Under the pieces are notes generated by a model. It was not told where the DNA came from. It saw nothing but the letters and a program-made list of their open reading frames with translations, and did no database searches. Below, piece after piece: positions 45,516 to 54,127 of a DNA stretch of 64,000 nt. How positions within the stretch are numbered: position 1 is the stretch's first letter; each line of letters opens with the position of its first letter. The translations under genes and the position numbers were made by a program. Source of the DNA: Cronobacter condimenti 1330 (lineage in GTDB: Bacteria; Pseudomonadota; Gammaproteobacteria; Enterobacterales; Enterobacteriaceae); assembly GCF_001277255.1 (NCBI RefSeq), contig NZ_CP012264.1, positions 1,984,001 to 2,048,000 of the forward strand, in the 5' to 3' direction.

Positions 45516-46131
45516 GGAATACGCCCCGGTAAGCGAGGAGCAGCTGGGCTTTTTTATCGATTCCTCGCGCTGTTCGGGCTGCAAAGCCTGCCAGGTAGCG
45601 TGCAAGGACAAAAACAATCTGGAGGTGGGGCGTCGCTATCGCCGGGTCTATGAAGTGCACGGCGGCGGTTTCACTCCAACCGGCGAGGGCGGGCTTATCA
45701 ACAATGTTTTCGCCTACACGCTGTCTGTCTCCTGCAACCATTGCGAAGATCCCGTCTGCACGCGTAATTGCCCGACCACCGCGATGCACAAGCGCCCCGG
45801 TGACGGCATCGTACGGGTGAACACTGACAAATGCGTGGGGTGCGGCTATTGCGCCTGGTCATGTCCTTACGGCGCACCACAGCGCAACACCCAAACCGGA
45901 CAGATGTCGAAATGCGATTTCTGCATTGACCGGCTGGCGCAGGGCGAGGCACCCATGTGCGTTGCCACCTGTCCGCTCGGCGCTATCCAGTTCGGGCCGA
46001 TTGCCGCGCTGCGTGCCCGTTACGGTACGTTGTGCGACGTCAAAGGCCTGCCGCCGTCGTCTGTCACCAAACCAAACCTGGTTATCAAACCGCATCAGGG
46101 CGCGCAGCAGGAGGAACAGCATGATGCATGA
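45502..46131 (+). CDS. DmsB-like [4Fe-4S] electron-transfer subunit
   Basis: A 209-aa iron-sulfur protein (E. coli DmsB 205 aa) with four clusters: CSGCKACQVAC (about 24-34), CNHCEDPVCTRNCP, CVGCGYCAWSCP and CDFCIDRLA...CVATCP. No signal peptide; it would be co-exported with the Tat-carrying catalytic subunit. It overlaps the catalytic gene by 14 bp and the anchor gene by 11 bp, indicating tight translational coupling. Confidence 0.92.
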   Translation: MSQFKEYAPVSEEQLGFFIDSSRCSGCKACQVACKDKNNLEVGRRYRRVYEVHGGGFTPTGEGGLINNVFAYTLSVSCNHCEDPVCTRNCPTTAMHKRPGDGIVRVNTDKCVGCGYCAWSCPYGAPQRNTQTGQMSKCDFCIDRLAQGEAPMCVATCPLGAIQFGPIAALRARYGTLCDVKGLPPSSVTKPNLVIKPHQGAQQEEQHDA

Positions 46132-46960
46132 GTTTCCGTTAGTTCTTTTTACATTACTGATGCAGGGCGCGGTGGGGTTTACGCTGATGCTCTGCCTTAC
46201 CGCCGGGCAACTGCCGCGCACCGGAAACGCCACGCTTGTGACGTTTCCGGCGGTATTGGGCACGGCACTGGCGGGCGGTCTTGGGTTACTCGCCTCGACG
46301 CTGCATCTGGGGTATCCGCTCAATGCATTTAATGCGCTGCGCCACCTTTCCAGTTCCTGGCTTAGCCGGGAAATTGCCCTCGCGGGTGTGTTTATGGCGC
46401 TGCTTGGCCTCGGCGTGCTGCTTACCATGACAAAGCGTCGCATGCCGTGGCCGCTGCTGTGGCTCGCCGCGCTGGCGGGCATGGCGGATATTGTCGCGAT
46501 GGCCTCCATCTACTGCCATGCATCAGTGGCGACCTGGCAGCACGTTAACACCTGGGCGATGTTCTTAGGGTCGGTGGTGCTGATCGGCGCTGCGGTTATG
46601 CAACTGCGTCTCGCGTTACGGCCGACAGGTAATACCCAGGCGAACCTGAGGCTGGAGCGACGCCTGACGCTGCTGGCGCTGGCAATGGTACTCATCCGGC
46701 TGCTGATCCAGCCCGCGTATTATCACTTTCTGGCGCACGTGGCGGTGCCGGTAACGTTTCCACTGCCATCACTGGCCGCGTTTGACGCCAGTGCGGGGCT
46801 GCGGCTTATGGGCTGGTGCTGCTCGGTCGGCGGCGCGATGGTGCTCGTGCTGAATATGACGCGCACGCAGGGGCCGCGCGCGAGCCAGGTGGGGGGCAGT
46901 CTGCTGATACTGGCAGGCGAACTGCTGCTGCGTCTGGCGTTCTTCAGCATCGCGGCCTGA
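46121..46960 (+). CDS. DmsC-like membrane anchor subunit
   Basis: A 279-aa hydrophobic protein (E. coli DmsC 287 aa) with about eight membrane segments; MHEFPLVLFTLLMQGAVGF and STLHLGYPLNAFNALRHLSSSWLSREI are the family signatures, the latter around the quinol-binding region. Start at 46121 (MMHEF) with GGAGGAAC upstream; a second ATG follows directly. It links the enzyme to the quinol pool. Its stop overlaps the next start (TGATG). Confidence 0.9.
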   Translation: MMHEFPLVLFTLLMQGAVGFTLMLCLTAGQLPRTGNATLVTFPAVLGTALAGGLGLLASTLHLGYPLNAFNALRHLSSSWLSREIALAGVFMALLGLGVLLTMTKRRMPWPLLWLAALAGMADIVAMASIYCHASVATWQHVNTWAMFLGSVVLIGAAVMQLRLALRPTGNTQANLRLERRLTLLALAMVLIRLLIQPAYYHFLAHVAVPVTFPLPSLAAFDASAGLRLMGWCCSVGGAMVLVLNMTRTQGPRASQVGGSLLILAGELLLRLAFFSIAA

Positions 46961-47808
46961 TGGATCTGTTTGCAACCCTCGCGCCCGCACCACCCGGTGT
47001 GGGCGCACGCTGCGCCAGAAAACGCCTGCGCCGCAGCCGCTGCGATCGCTGCATCACGCGCTGCCCGACCGGCGCGCTGGCGCTTCACGACGGTGTGATT
47101 ACACTTGCGCGTGATCGCTGCACAGGCTGCGGGATCTGCCTCTTCGCCTGTCCGGCAGACGCGCTGGAGCACCTTGCTCCGCTCACGCGGTTTTACCGCG
47201 ATGGCGTGCTCTTCGGGCCTTTTACGTTGCCGGTCGCGGTGGAAGAACTGCTGCTCTGGCACGCGCATTACGCCATTCGCGCAATCGCGGTGGATCTGAC
47301 GCACGACACCCACTGGCTACGCCCACTTGCCGAACTCAACCTGCTGCTGCGCCAGCGCGGCGAGCCTGGCTGGCAATGCATGGTGCCACCTGCGACGCCA
47401 GGTGAGATGAAACGCCGTTTATTAGCAATGCCGCGCGGGCGAGTACCGCACGATGTCACGTCACGCCGCGCGGCAGGCGCGTACGCTTTATCATTTGGCG
47501 TGACGCTGGATGCCGGACGGTGCCTTTTGTGCGGCGCCTGTGGGCATATTTGTCCTGAAGGAGTCATCCGGTTTAACGAGGGGACGCTCACGCTTGATCC
47601 GTCGCGCTGCCACGGCTGCGGCGACTGTGCGGCAGTCTGTCCGGTTGATGCCGTGTCGGTGGCGGCAGGCGAGACGTTTTCGGTTACTCGCCTCCGGTTT
47701 ACGACCGCGCGCTGCGTCAGCTGTGGCGAACCCTGGCGTGCCTGGGCGGCGAGCGAGACGCGCTGCCCGCTTTGCAGGCGCCACGGCTTCGGTATGCGCG
47801 GCGGTTAA
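46960..47808 (+). CDS. Polyferredoxin (four [4Fe-4S] sites plus a C-terminal CxxC pair)
   Basis: A 282-aa soluble protein with two ferredoxin-like halves. N-terminal: Cys18/28/31/35 (first site irregular, its first Cys ten residues away) and Cys54/57/60/64. C-terminal: Cys188/191/194/198 and Cys217/220/223/227. It ends with CVSCGEP...CPLC (252-272), a zinc-ribbon-like pair. No signal peptide, so cytoplasmic. Coupled to the anchor gene by TGATG. NapF-like architecture suggests it matures or electronically loads the molybdoenzyme before export, perhaps replacing a DmsD-type chaperone (inference). Confidence 0.8.
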   Translation: MDLFATLAPAPPGVGARCARKRLRRSRCDRCITRCPTGALALHDGVITLARDRCTGCGICLFACPADALEHLAPLTRFYRDGVLFGPFTLPVAVEELLLWHAHYAIRAIAVDLTHDTHWLRPLAELNLLLRQRGEPGWQCMVPPATPGEMKRRLLAMPRGRVPHDVTSRRAAGAYALSFGVTLDAGRCLLCGACGHICPEGVIRFNEGTLTLDPSRCHGCGDCAAVCPVDAVSVAAGETFSVTRLRFTTARCVSCGEPWRAWAASETRCPLCRRHGFGMRGG

Positions 47809-47905
47809 AACGATGACTCTCTGAATCCACAGGGGAAAACGGTGTTGTCATTAATCTGTCACGCGCGCGCCTTATAACAATGCCACCCCGACTCTGGATC
47901 TGAGA

Positions 47906-49264
47906 ATGATGAAAATTAAACCCCTTGCGCTCCTTTTCGCCGCGTTTTTCCCGCTCTGTTCACAGGCTGCCGACCCGCAGGTGGAACGATATGTGGTCAC
48001 GTTTCCGCATGAAGATCATGTGATTTATTCCGGCAACTACGCGAACGCCTTTCCCGAGGGCCTGCCGGTAGGCGTCGGCTCAGGCCTGCTTTTTTTGCGT
48101 AAAGAGGGAGATGCACTGATTTTCGCGACCGTCACCGATCGCGGCCCGAACGCCGACTCCCCGAAAATGGGCAAGCAGGAGTCGAAAATTTTCGCAAGCC
48201 CCGAATTCACGCCGCTGCTGATGACAATTCGCGTCACAAAAGACAAGGCGCAGGCCAGCGACCCGATGCCGCTTCATGACGCGCAGGGCAATATCAGCGG
48301 CCTGCCGCTGCCGGCCGGGCTTATCGGCTCAACCAACGAGCTTGCGCTGAACGACGCGCTGCAAACCCTGAAGAGCGACAAACGCGGGCTCGACACCGAA
48401 GGCATTACGCCAGACGGGAAAGGCGGCTACTGGCTCTGCGACGAATATGGCCCGTTTATCATTAATGTTGACGCAAACGGCGCGATTATCGCCAAACATG
48501 GGCCTCAGGCGGAAAAAGGCGAAGAAGGCGTGGCGGGCGGCTTGCCGAACATCCTCAAATGGCGTCAGCCTAACCGCGGTTTTGAAGGGCTGACCCGCAT
48601 GCCGGATGGGCGCATTATCGCCGCGGTACAGAGCACGCTGGATATCGACGGTAAAACCAAAAACACGGCGCGCTTTACCCGGCTGGTGAGTTTTGACCCC
48701 ACCACCGGCAAAACGGCCATGTACGGTTACCCGATTGACATTGATGTCTATAAAAAAGCGAAAGATGCGAAAATCGGCGATATCGTGGCGCTGGATGACC
48801 ATCGCCTGCTGTTAATTGAGCAGGGCGGCGACAAAAATAAAACGATGCGCAACCGCGTCTATGTGGTGGATCTCAGCAACGCGACAGACCTCAGCGAGAT
48901 GGATAACACCCAGCCGCCGGAGTTTGACGACGCCGAAAAACTCAACGCGCGTGGGGTGAAGCTTGCCAGTAAAACGCTGGCGGTGGATTTGCGCGCTGTC
49001 GGCTGGCAGCAGGAGAAGGCCGAAGGGCTGGCGCTTATCGATCCCCAAACCATCGCGGTCATCAACGACAACGATTTTGGTCTGCAGTCAGAGCTGCTGG
49101 ATCCGCAGGGCGATAAAAAAGACATGGATGATTATAACGTGGACGGCAAAGGCCACCTGACCCTGGACGGCCAGCCGGTCGCGAGCAAAATTGGCATCAA
49201 ACCGCTGGAAAAACCCGATTCGCAAAACGATCTGTGGGTAATCAAGCTCGATAAGCCGCTCTGA
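47906..49264 (+). CDS. Periplasmic phytase-like esterase family protein
   Basis: A 452-aa exported protein: signal peptide (to SQAAD, about residue 22), then one large beta-propeller-type domain of the 'esterase-like activity of phytase' family (GVGSGLLFL, VTDRGPNADSP, GLDTEGITPDGKGGYWLCDEYGPFI, NRGFEGLTRMPDGR, INDNDFG). The Asp/Glu-rich repeats would bind metal. Family members are assigned possible phosphatase or phytase-type activity, but this is not established here. Own promoter region of 97 bp; probably mono-cistronic. Confidence 0.8.
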   Translation: MMKIKPLALLFAAFFPLCSQAADPQVERYVVTFPHEDHVIYSGNYANAFPEGLPVGVGSGLLFLRKEGDALIFATVTDRGPNADSPKMGKQESKIFASPEFTPLLMTIRVTKDKAQASDPMPLHDAQGNISGLPLPAGLIGSTNELALNDALQTLKSDKRGLDTEGITPDGKGGYWLCDEYGPFIINVDANGAIIAKHGPQAEKGEEGVAGGLPNILKWRQPNRGFEGLTRMPDGRIIAAVQSTLDIDGKTKNTARFTRLVSFDPTTGKTAMYGYPIDIDVYKKAKDAKIGDIVALDDHRLLLIEQGGDKNKTMRNRVYVVDLSNATDLSEMDNTQPPEFDDAEKLNARGVKLASKTLAVDLRAVGWQQEKAEGLALIDPQTIAVINDNDFGLQSELLDPQGDKKDMDDYNVDGKGHLTLDGQPVASKIGIKPLEKPDSQNDLWVIKLDKPL

Positions 49265-49270
49265 GCGTAA

Positions 49271-49300
49271 TAAAAAAAGGGCAGGCCCGCGCCTGCCCTT
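49271..49300 (-). terminator. Bidirectional terminator, phytase-like / chemoreceptor
   Basis: A 10-bp stem AAGGGCAGGC/GCCTGCCCTT with loop CCGC, flanked by A7. On the minus strand a T7 tract follows, giving a strong terminator for the chemoreceptor gene. Confidence 0.9.
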
Positions 49301-49316
49301 ACGCGTTTTATAACGG

Positions 49317-50855
49317 TTAGTTCAGTTTAAACACCGCGACAGCCTGGTTTAGCAGTTGCGACTGCTCTTTCAGGGAGTGTGCGGCGGCGGAAGCCTCTTC
49401 CACCAGCGCGGCGTTCTGCTGGGTCACTGAGTCCATCTGTGCGACGGCCTGGTTAATCTGCTCAATGCCGCGGCTCTGCTCGCCGGTGGAGAGCGCGATT
49501 TCAGACATCAGCTCAGACACCTGTTTAATCGAGCCGATGATGCGCTTCATGCTTTCGCCTGCACGCGCTACACGGTCGCTGCCGAGCATGACCTGCTCGC
49601 CGGACTGCTCGATAAGCTCTTTGATCTCTTTCGCGGCGACTGATGAGCGCTGCGCCAGGTTGCGCACTTCGCTTGCCACCACGGCGAAACCACGACCCTG
49701 TTCGCCCGCGCGCGCAGCTTCTACTGCGGCGTTCAACGCCAGGATGTTGGTCTGGAAGGCAATGTCTTCGATAATGCCAATAATGTTGTCGATTTTGCTG
49801 GAGCTGGATTCAATCTCCTGCATGGAAACGACCACTTCTTCGACAATCGCATTACCTTCCTGCGCGGCGCTGCGCATGGTGCCCGCAAGCTTGTTCGCCT
49901 CGGCGGTGTTTTCCGAGGTGTGCTTCACGGTTGAAGTCAGCTGTTCCATGCTGGCAGCCGTTTCACCAAGCGACGCGGCCTGCTCTTCGGTACGTGCGGA
50001 GAGGTCAGTGTTACCCGCAGCAATCTCTTCTGCGGCATGCGCCACGCTGTGGCTGGAGTCACGAACCTGGGCGATGATATTGACCAGCGACAAACGCATC
50101 TGCTCCAGCGAGCCGAGCATATCCCCAATCTCATCTTTCGAACCTGATTCCACCGGCGTGTGAAGCTCGCCTTCTGCCATTTGCTGGCAGTGAAGACGTG
50201 CGGCATCCAGCGGTGCCAGAACACGACGCTTAAGCAGGATAAACATGGCGCCAATCAGCAGCGTAAACAGCAGGGCGAACACGCCAATGGTGATCATACT
50301 GTTGACGAAGCGGTCCTGCGCATCCTGGTTCAGGCGCTGGGCATACTTCTCACGGAACGCCAGCAGCTGATCGAGAGTAATTTCAAACTGGCGATCCAGT
50401 TGCGGGATAGTCGTACTCACCAGTTGGTTAAAACGCGCGGTGTCGTTGCGGCTCGCCGCGTCCATCAGCGGACGCAGACCATCGTCAACGTAAGCCTGCC
50501 AGGCCTGGCGATACGGCGCGGCCAGCGCTTCTTCGCCTTCAACGGCAGGGGCTGCTTTGTAGTTATTGAACGCCGCGGTGGCTTTTTGCATCACCTCGTT
50601 GGCGGTCTCAAGCGACGCCTGCGTTTTCTGGGCATCACCGAGAGAGGCGTTGATCATTGCCTCCATCAGGCGCACGCGCAGGGTACGGCTGTGGTTAATC
50701 GGATCAATCACCGAAAGCACCACGCGAATTTCTTTATTCACGTTATCCAGCGACTGGTTGCTGCGGGTAAGCGACCAGAGGTTAGACACGGTACTGACGA
50801 GAAAGATAAAAAGTAAAAGACTGAAAACGAGAAATGAAAAGCGCCTTACTGACAT
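49317..50855 (-). CDS. Methyl-accepting chemotaxis protein
   Basis: A 512-aa inner-membrane chemoreceptor. Membrane segment 1 at about residues 7-30, a periplasmic four-helix ligand domain (about 31-188), membrane segment 2 (about 190-210), HAMP, methylation helices and the hairpin tip (GIIEDIAFQTNILALNAA...GRGFAVVASEVR) that contacts CheA/CheW. It lacks the C-terminal NWETF pentapeptide, so it depends on other receptors for efficient adaptation. The ATG at 50855 starts the membrane segment. A sigma-28 promoter lies upstream. Ligand unknown. Confidence 0.93.
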   Translation of the reverse strand: MSVRRFSFLVFSLLLFIFLVSTVSNLWSLTRSNQSLDNVNKEIRVVLSVIDPINHSRTLRVRLMEAMINASLGDAQKTQASLETANEVMQKATAAFNNYKAAPAVEGEEALAAPYRQAWQAYVDDGLRPLMDAASRNDTARFNQLVSTTIPQLDRQFEITLDQLLAFREKYAQRLNQDAQDRFVNSMITIGVFALLFTLLIGAMFILLKRRVLAPLDAARLHCQQMAEGELHTPVESGSKDEIGDMLGSLEQMRLSLVNIIAQVRDSSHSVAHAAEEIAAGNTDLSARTEEQAASLGETAASMEQLTSTVKHTSENTAEANKLAGTMRSAAQEGNAIVEEVVVSMQEIESSSSKIDNIIGIIEDIAFQTNILALNAAVEAARAGEQGRGFAVVASEVRNLAQRSSVAAKEIKELIEQSGEQVMLGSDRVARAGESMKRIIGSIKQVSELMSEIALSTGEQSRGIEQINQAVAQMDSVTQQNAALVEEASAAAHSLKEQSQLLNQAVAVFKLN

Positions 50856-50925
50856 GTTGTTCCCTTGCGTGAGGTTGTAACACAACGATCCGGCTGCTCT
50901 GAAAATGCAGAGCGCCATGAAGCGG

Positions 50926-50952
50926 TTATCGGTCTGGCACGCAAAAAATTTA
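50926..50952 (-). promoter_or_regulatory. Sigma-28 (FliA) promoter of the chemoreceptor gene
   Basis: The minus strand reads TAAATTTT-N11-ACCGATAA against the FliA consensus TAAAGTTT-N11-GCCGATAA: one mismatch in each box and exact spacing. It lies about 70 bp upstream of the start codon, tying the receptor to the flagellar class 3 regulon. Confidence 0.8.
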
Positions 50953-51092
50953 GGTTAAATGCCTTTAACCCAATAAAACAAAGGCTTATGAATGAAGCGA
51001 ACGTGATACGTCTGGCTTATCCTTCACCAGCTATGCTTAACGCAGGGTTTTTACACCGGTTTAGCGATGCGCGAAGGCGCTAAGGAGCGACA

Positions 51093-52157
51093 TTGAAAAC
51101 GCTACAGGGCCCCTCTATTTTTCTCTCGCAATTTATCAGTGACAGGCCTCCGTTTAATCAGCTCGACACGATGGCGGCCTGGGCGGCGGGGCTGGGTTAT
51201 AAAGCCGTGCAACTGCCGACCCATCTGCCGCATATTTTTGATCTCGCGAAAGCGGCGAACAGCCTGGACTACTGCGCGCAGGTGTGTGAAACGCTCGGCA
51301 ACGTCGGGCTGCAAATCAGTGAACTCTCAACCCACTTTCAGGGGCAGCTCATCGCGGTGCATCCGGCGTATGATCAGGCTTTCGCAGGGTTTGCGCCAGA
51401 GGCGGTACGCCATGATCCAGTTGCACGCCAGCAGTGGGCCGAGAGCACGCTTATGCTGGCAGCACGCGCCTCGCGCAACCTCGGGCTCAAGGCCCACGCT
51501 ACCTTTTCCGGCTCGCTCGCCTGGCCCTTCTTTTACCCGTGGCCACCGCATAATCCGGTGCTGGTCGACGAAGCGTTTCGTGAGCTTTCGCGCCGATGGC
51601 TGCCTGTCCTCAATCGTTTTGATGAGGCGGGGGTCGATCTCTGTTTTGAGTTGCACCCGGGTGAAGATCTGCACGACGGTGTGACGTTCGGGCGCTTTCT
51701 CGAACTCACCGGCGAGCACCCACGCTGCCACATTCTGTATGACCCAAGCCATATGCTGCTCCAGCATATGGACTACTTAGGTTTTATCGACTGCTGGCAC
51801 TCGCGCATTCGCGCGTTTCACGTCAAAGATGCGGAATTTAACCCCTCGGCGAACAGCGGCGTTTATGGTGGCTATCAGCCCTGGGTTGATCGTCCGGGAC
51901 GTTTTCGCTCACCGGGTGACGGGCAGATCGATTTCAAAGGTATCTTCAGCAAACTGGCGCGCTACGACTATCCGGGCTGGGCAACGCTCGAATGGGAGTG
52001 CTGCCTGAAAGAGGGCCAAACCGGCGCGCGGGAAGGGGCAAAATTTATAGCCGAACACATTATCAGAGTGTCTGAACACAACTTTGAGGATTATGCGGGG
52101 GGGCAGCATGACCGCGAGGCGGCACGCGCGCTGCTCGGACTCACCTCACGTGGGTAG
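51093..52157 (+). CDS. Sugar phosphate isomerase/epimerase-type TIM barrel protein
   Basis: A 354-aa cytosolic protein of the xylose-isomerase-like TIM barrel superfamily (AP endonuclease 2 fold). Metal-ligand candidates occur in FELHPGEDLHD, LYDPSHMLLQH, FHVKDAEF and TLEWECC. It starts with TTG at 51093, supported by AAGGAG 6 nt upstream; no better ATG exists in frame. Substrate unknown; such proteins act on keto-sugars or inositol derivatives. It is divergent from the chemoreceptor gene. Confidence 0.8.
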   Translation: MKTLQGPSIFLSQFISDRPPFNQLDTMAAWAAGLGYKAVQLPTHLPHIFDLAKAANSLDYCAQVCETLGNVGLQISELSTHFQGQLIAVHPAYDQAFAGFAPEAVRHDPVARQQWAESTLMLAARASRNLGLKAHATFSGSLAWPFFYPWPPHNPVLVDEAFRELSRRWLPVLNRFDEAGVDLCFELHPGEDLHDGVTFGRFLELTGEHPRCHILYDPSHMLLQHMDYLGFIDCWHSRIRAFHVKDAEFNPSANSGVYGGYQPWVDRPGRFRSPGDGQIDFKGIFSKLARYDYPGWATLEWECCLKEGQTGAREGAKFIAEHIIRVSEHNFEDYAGGQHDREAARALLGLTSRG

Positions 52158-52161
52158 AGCA

Positions 52162-52179
52162 GCCGGGCGAGCGCCCGGC
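52162..52179. repeat. REP-like hairpin between convergent genes
   Basis: GCCGGGCG/CGCCCGGC perfect 8-bp stem with a 2-nt centre, in the 29-bp gap between the TIM-barrel and CigR-like genes. Same GCCGGGC core as the element at 27401. Confidence 0.5.
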
Positions 52180-52186
52180 GTCACGC

Positions 52187-52678
52187 TTAATCAAAAACGT
52201 TATTGATGACGGCGGTGACCAGCGCGGTGCTGAGCGCTATCAGTACCAGGTTGTCGCCAATAATTTTCCATTCATAACCGGGATAATACGGCAGGTCGTT
52301 GAGCATACTGGCGGGAACCGTTTTTTTGGCGATGCCCGGCGGCAGGGGTTTGCCGCGCGCGAGGTTTTTTGCAATCCCCGGCGGCAGGGCGTCGTAGCCC
52401 GTCAGGCCGTAATTGACCGCCAGGCTGCGTGCCCGGCTGAAGCTGATGTCTGCCTCAACATGGTCAGGTTTGCCGTAATTTTTACGCGCAGACGCATTGC
52501 CGTGATGTTTCTCTTTGTGATCAGCGCCTTTGCCATTATTGCCGTGACCCTTACCATGATGGCCACTATTGCCATTGCCATTGCCATTGCCATTGCCAGG
52601 GTTGGCAAGCGCAGGCGTCGCGCTCAGGGTAAATGCGGCGAGCAGGAGCGCCATCGCGCTCAGACGTGTTGTTTTCAT
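52187..52678 (-). CDS. CigR-family / RcnB-domain periplasmic protein
   Basis: A 163-aa exported protein. Signal peptide (to ALA, about residue 25), a low-complexity Gly-Asn-His-Lys linker (GNGNGNGNGN then SGHHGKGHGNNGKGADHKEKHHGN), two PPGIAK(N/K) repeats (about 98-104 and 112-118), and a C-terminal segment (YYPGYEWKIIGDNLVLIALSTALVTAVI) resembling the inner-membrane end of Salmonella CigR, an anti-virulence protein. Role here unknown. The linker is encoded by a tandem DNA repeat. Confidence 0.8.
   Translation of the reverse strand: MKTTRLSAMALLLAAFTLSATPALANPGNGNGNGNGNSGHHGKGHGNNGKGADHKEKHHGNASARKNYGKPDHVEADISFSRARSLAVNYGLTGYDALPPGIAKNLARGKPLPPGIAKKTVPASMLNDLPYYPGYEWKIIGDNLVLIALSTALVTAVINNVFD
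52568..52597. repeat. Hexanucleotide tandem repeat (ATTGCC)5 inside the CigR-like gene
   Basis: Five exact copies of ATTGCC (GGCAAT on the coding strand) encode Gly-Asn dipeptides. Six-base units keep the frame, so slippage would change linker length only. Confidence 0.9.
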
Positions 52679-52913
52679 AACCTTTCCTCAGTCTGGTGGA
52701 GCTGCGCTATTTCAGCATAGCGGCAACAAAAAACGATTGCGCTTTCTCCTGGATTTCAGACTTCGGAAGACGTCTCGCAAAATTGTCACGCCAGTTTGCT
52801 GCGGTTGGCGCGTCGCGGCATGATGACTGTATAAATAACCAGGCAGGCCAGCGTCAAAGCACGGGCAACCCCGTGCAGTGTGTAAACAGACCGGGCCGCA
52901 GGAGAACACATTG

Positions 52914-54098
52914 ATGGAAGCTGTACCGAAAACCGTGCTGGCGGGGCCTCTCCGCCCGATGTTGAGTCGCGAGGAGGCCGCGCGTTACACGCCGGAGCAT
53001 CTCTTTGCGCAGGGCGGCTGGCTACACGCGCCGGATGGCCCATGGCTGCCTTCCCCTGTAATCCCAGCGCCAGACGCGCTGGTGGTGGATGCCCGCCACG
53101 GCCCGTACCGCACGGTGCAGCAGGCAATAAACGCGGCGCTGACCGGCACAACATGCAAAACGCGCATCTGCATTGCCGTCGCCCCGGGGGTGTATCGCGG
53201 CGTCGTCTATATCCCCGCGAATGCGCCGCCCGTAACGATTTATGGCACGGGGGAAACGCCTTCGCAGGTGCGCCTTGAGCTTGCGCTAAATGCGCGCCTT
53301 ACGCCGCAACAATACCAGTCGGCGGTCAATGCCCATGGCGCGTTCCAGCCGGGCGACCCGGCATGGGCGGAGTATCAGCGCATCGCCGGATCAGGCGCGC
53401 AGCGCATTGGCACCAGCGCGACGGCTGTTGTGCATGCGCAGTCGGATGACTTTCAGCTCGCGAACCTGAGCGTTGTGAATACCTTGCTTGATAGCGTGGA
53501 TGGCGGCGCGCATCAGGCAGTCGCCCTGCGGACTGACGGCGATAGGGTGCAGCTTGAGCACCTGCGTCTTATCAGTCGTCAGGACACACTTTACCTGAAT
53601 AGCCGCAGTGCGCCGGACGGCAGAGCGTCGCACATTAGCCGCGTCCGGGTGCAGGGCTGTTATATCGAAGGCGATGTCGATTACGTTTTTGGTCCGGCGA
53701 GCGCGGTTTTTGATGATGTTCATTTTCATACGGTGTCCTCACGCGGTGCAGGCGAAGCGTTCGTACTGGCACCTTCCACCCCTTATGACTGTCCGTTCGG
53801 TTTTCTGGCGCAGCAGTGCCGGTTTACGACTGACAGCGGGTTTGGTGAGGCGCTGCTGGCAAAGCTTGGCCGCGCGTGGGATCACGGCGCGCGCGAAACC
53901 GGCTATCGGCCTGGTCACACTGCCAACGGGCAGGCCCTGGTGCGTCATTCCGTCATTGATACGGGTTATGATGCGAAAGCGCCCTGGGCTGCGGCGGCGA
54001 CGACGGAAAGGCCATTTTCTCCAGGCTTCAAGGACGCCCGGGATGACGTAGCGCATAATCGCCTGGCGGAGTATGAAAACAGGCTTATCGGCAAATAA
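52914..54098 (+). CDS. Pectinesterase (CE8 family)
   Basis: A 394-aa right-handed beta-helix enzyme. All carbohydrate-esterase-8 signatures are present: QAVALR (201-206), QDTLYL with Asp224, DVDYVFG with Asp256, and LGRAW with Arg320. E. coli YbhC, a relative, has lost several of these, so this copy should be catalytically active on methyl-esterified galacturonides. No signal peptide or lipobox is visible from this ATG or from alternative TTG/GTG starts at 52911 and 52878, so it appears cytoplasmic, unusual for a pectinesterase. Convergent with srfC. Confidence 0.85.
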   Translation: MEAVPKTVLAGPLRPMLSREEAARYTPEHLFAQGGWLHAPDGPWLPSPVIPAPDALVVDARHGPYRTVQQAINAALTGTTCKTRICIAVAPGVYRGVVYIPANAPPVTIYGTGETPSQVRLELALNARLTPQQYQSAVNAHGAFQPGDPAWAEYQRIAGSGAQRIGTSATAVVHAQSDDFQLANLSVVNTLLDSVDGGAHQAVALRTDGDRVQLEHLRLISRQDTLYLNSRSAPDGRASHISRVRVQGCYIEGDVDYVFGPASAVFDDVHFHTVSSRGAGEAFVLAPSTPYDCPFGFLAQQCRFTTDSGFGEALLAKLGRAWDHGARETGYRPGHTANGQALVRHSVIDTGYDAKAPWAAAATTERPFSPGFKDARDDVAHNRLAEYENRLIGK

Positions 54099-54099
54099 A

Positions 54100-54121
54100 C
54101 GCCGGCGCGGATGCGCCGGCG
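54100..54121. terminator. Hairpin between pectinesterase gene and srfC
   Basis: Perfect 9-bp stem CGCCGGCGC/GCGCCGGCG with loop GGAT in the 29-bp gap between convergent stops; no U-tract. Confidence 0.5.
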
Positions 54122-54127
54122 GAGGGG

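Noticed and set aside
50867..50885. TTGTAAC-containing sequence (GAGGTTGTAACACAAC) resembling a Ter site
   Set aside because: Only the GTTGTAAC core agrees; flanking positions A1, G2, T5, T14 and A15 of the Ter consensus do not, and it sits in a promoter region.
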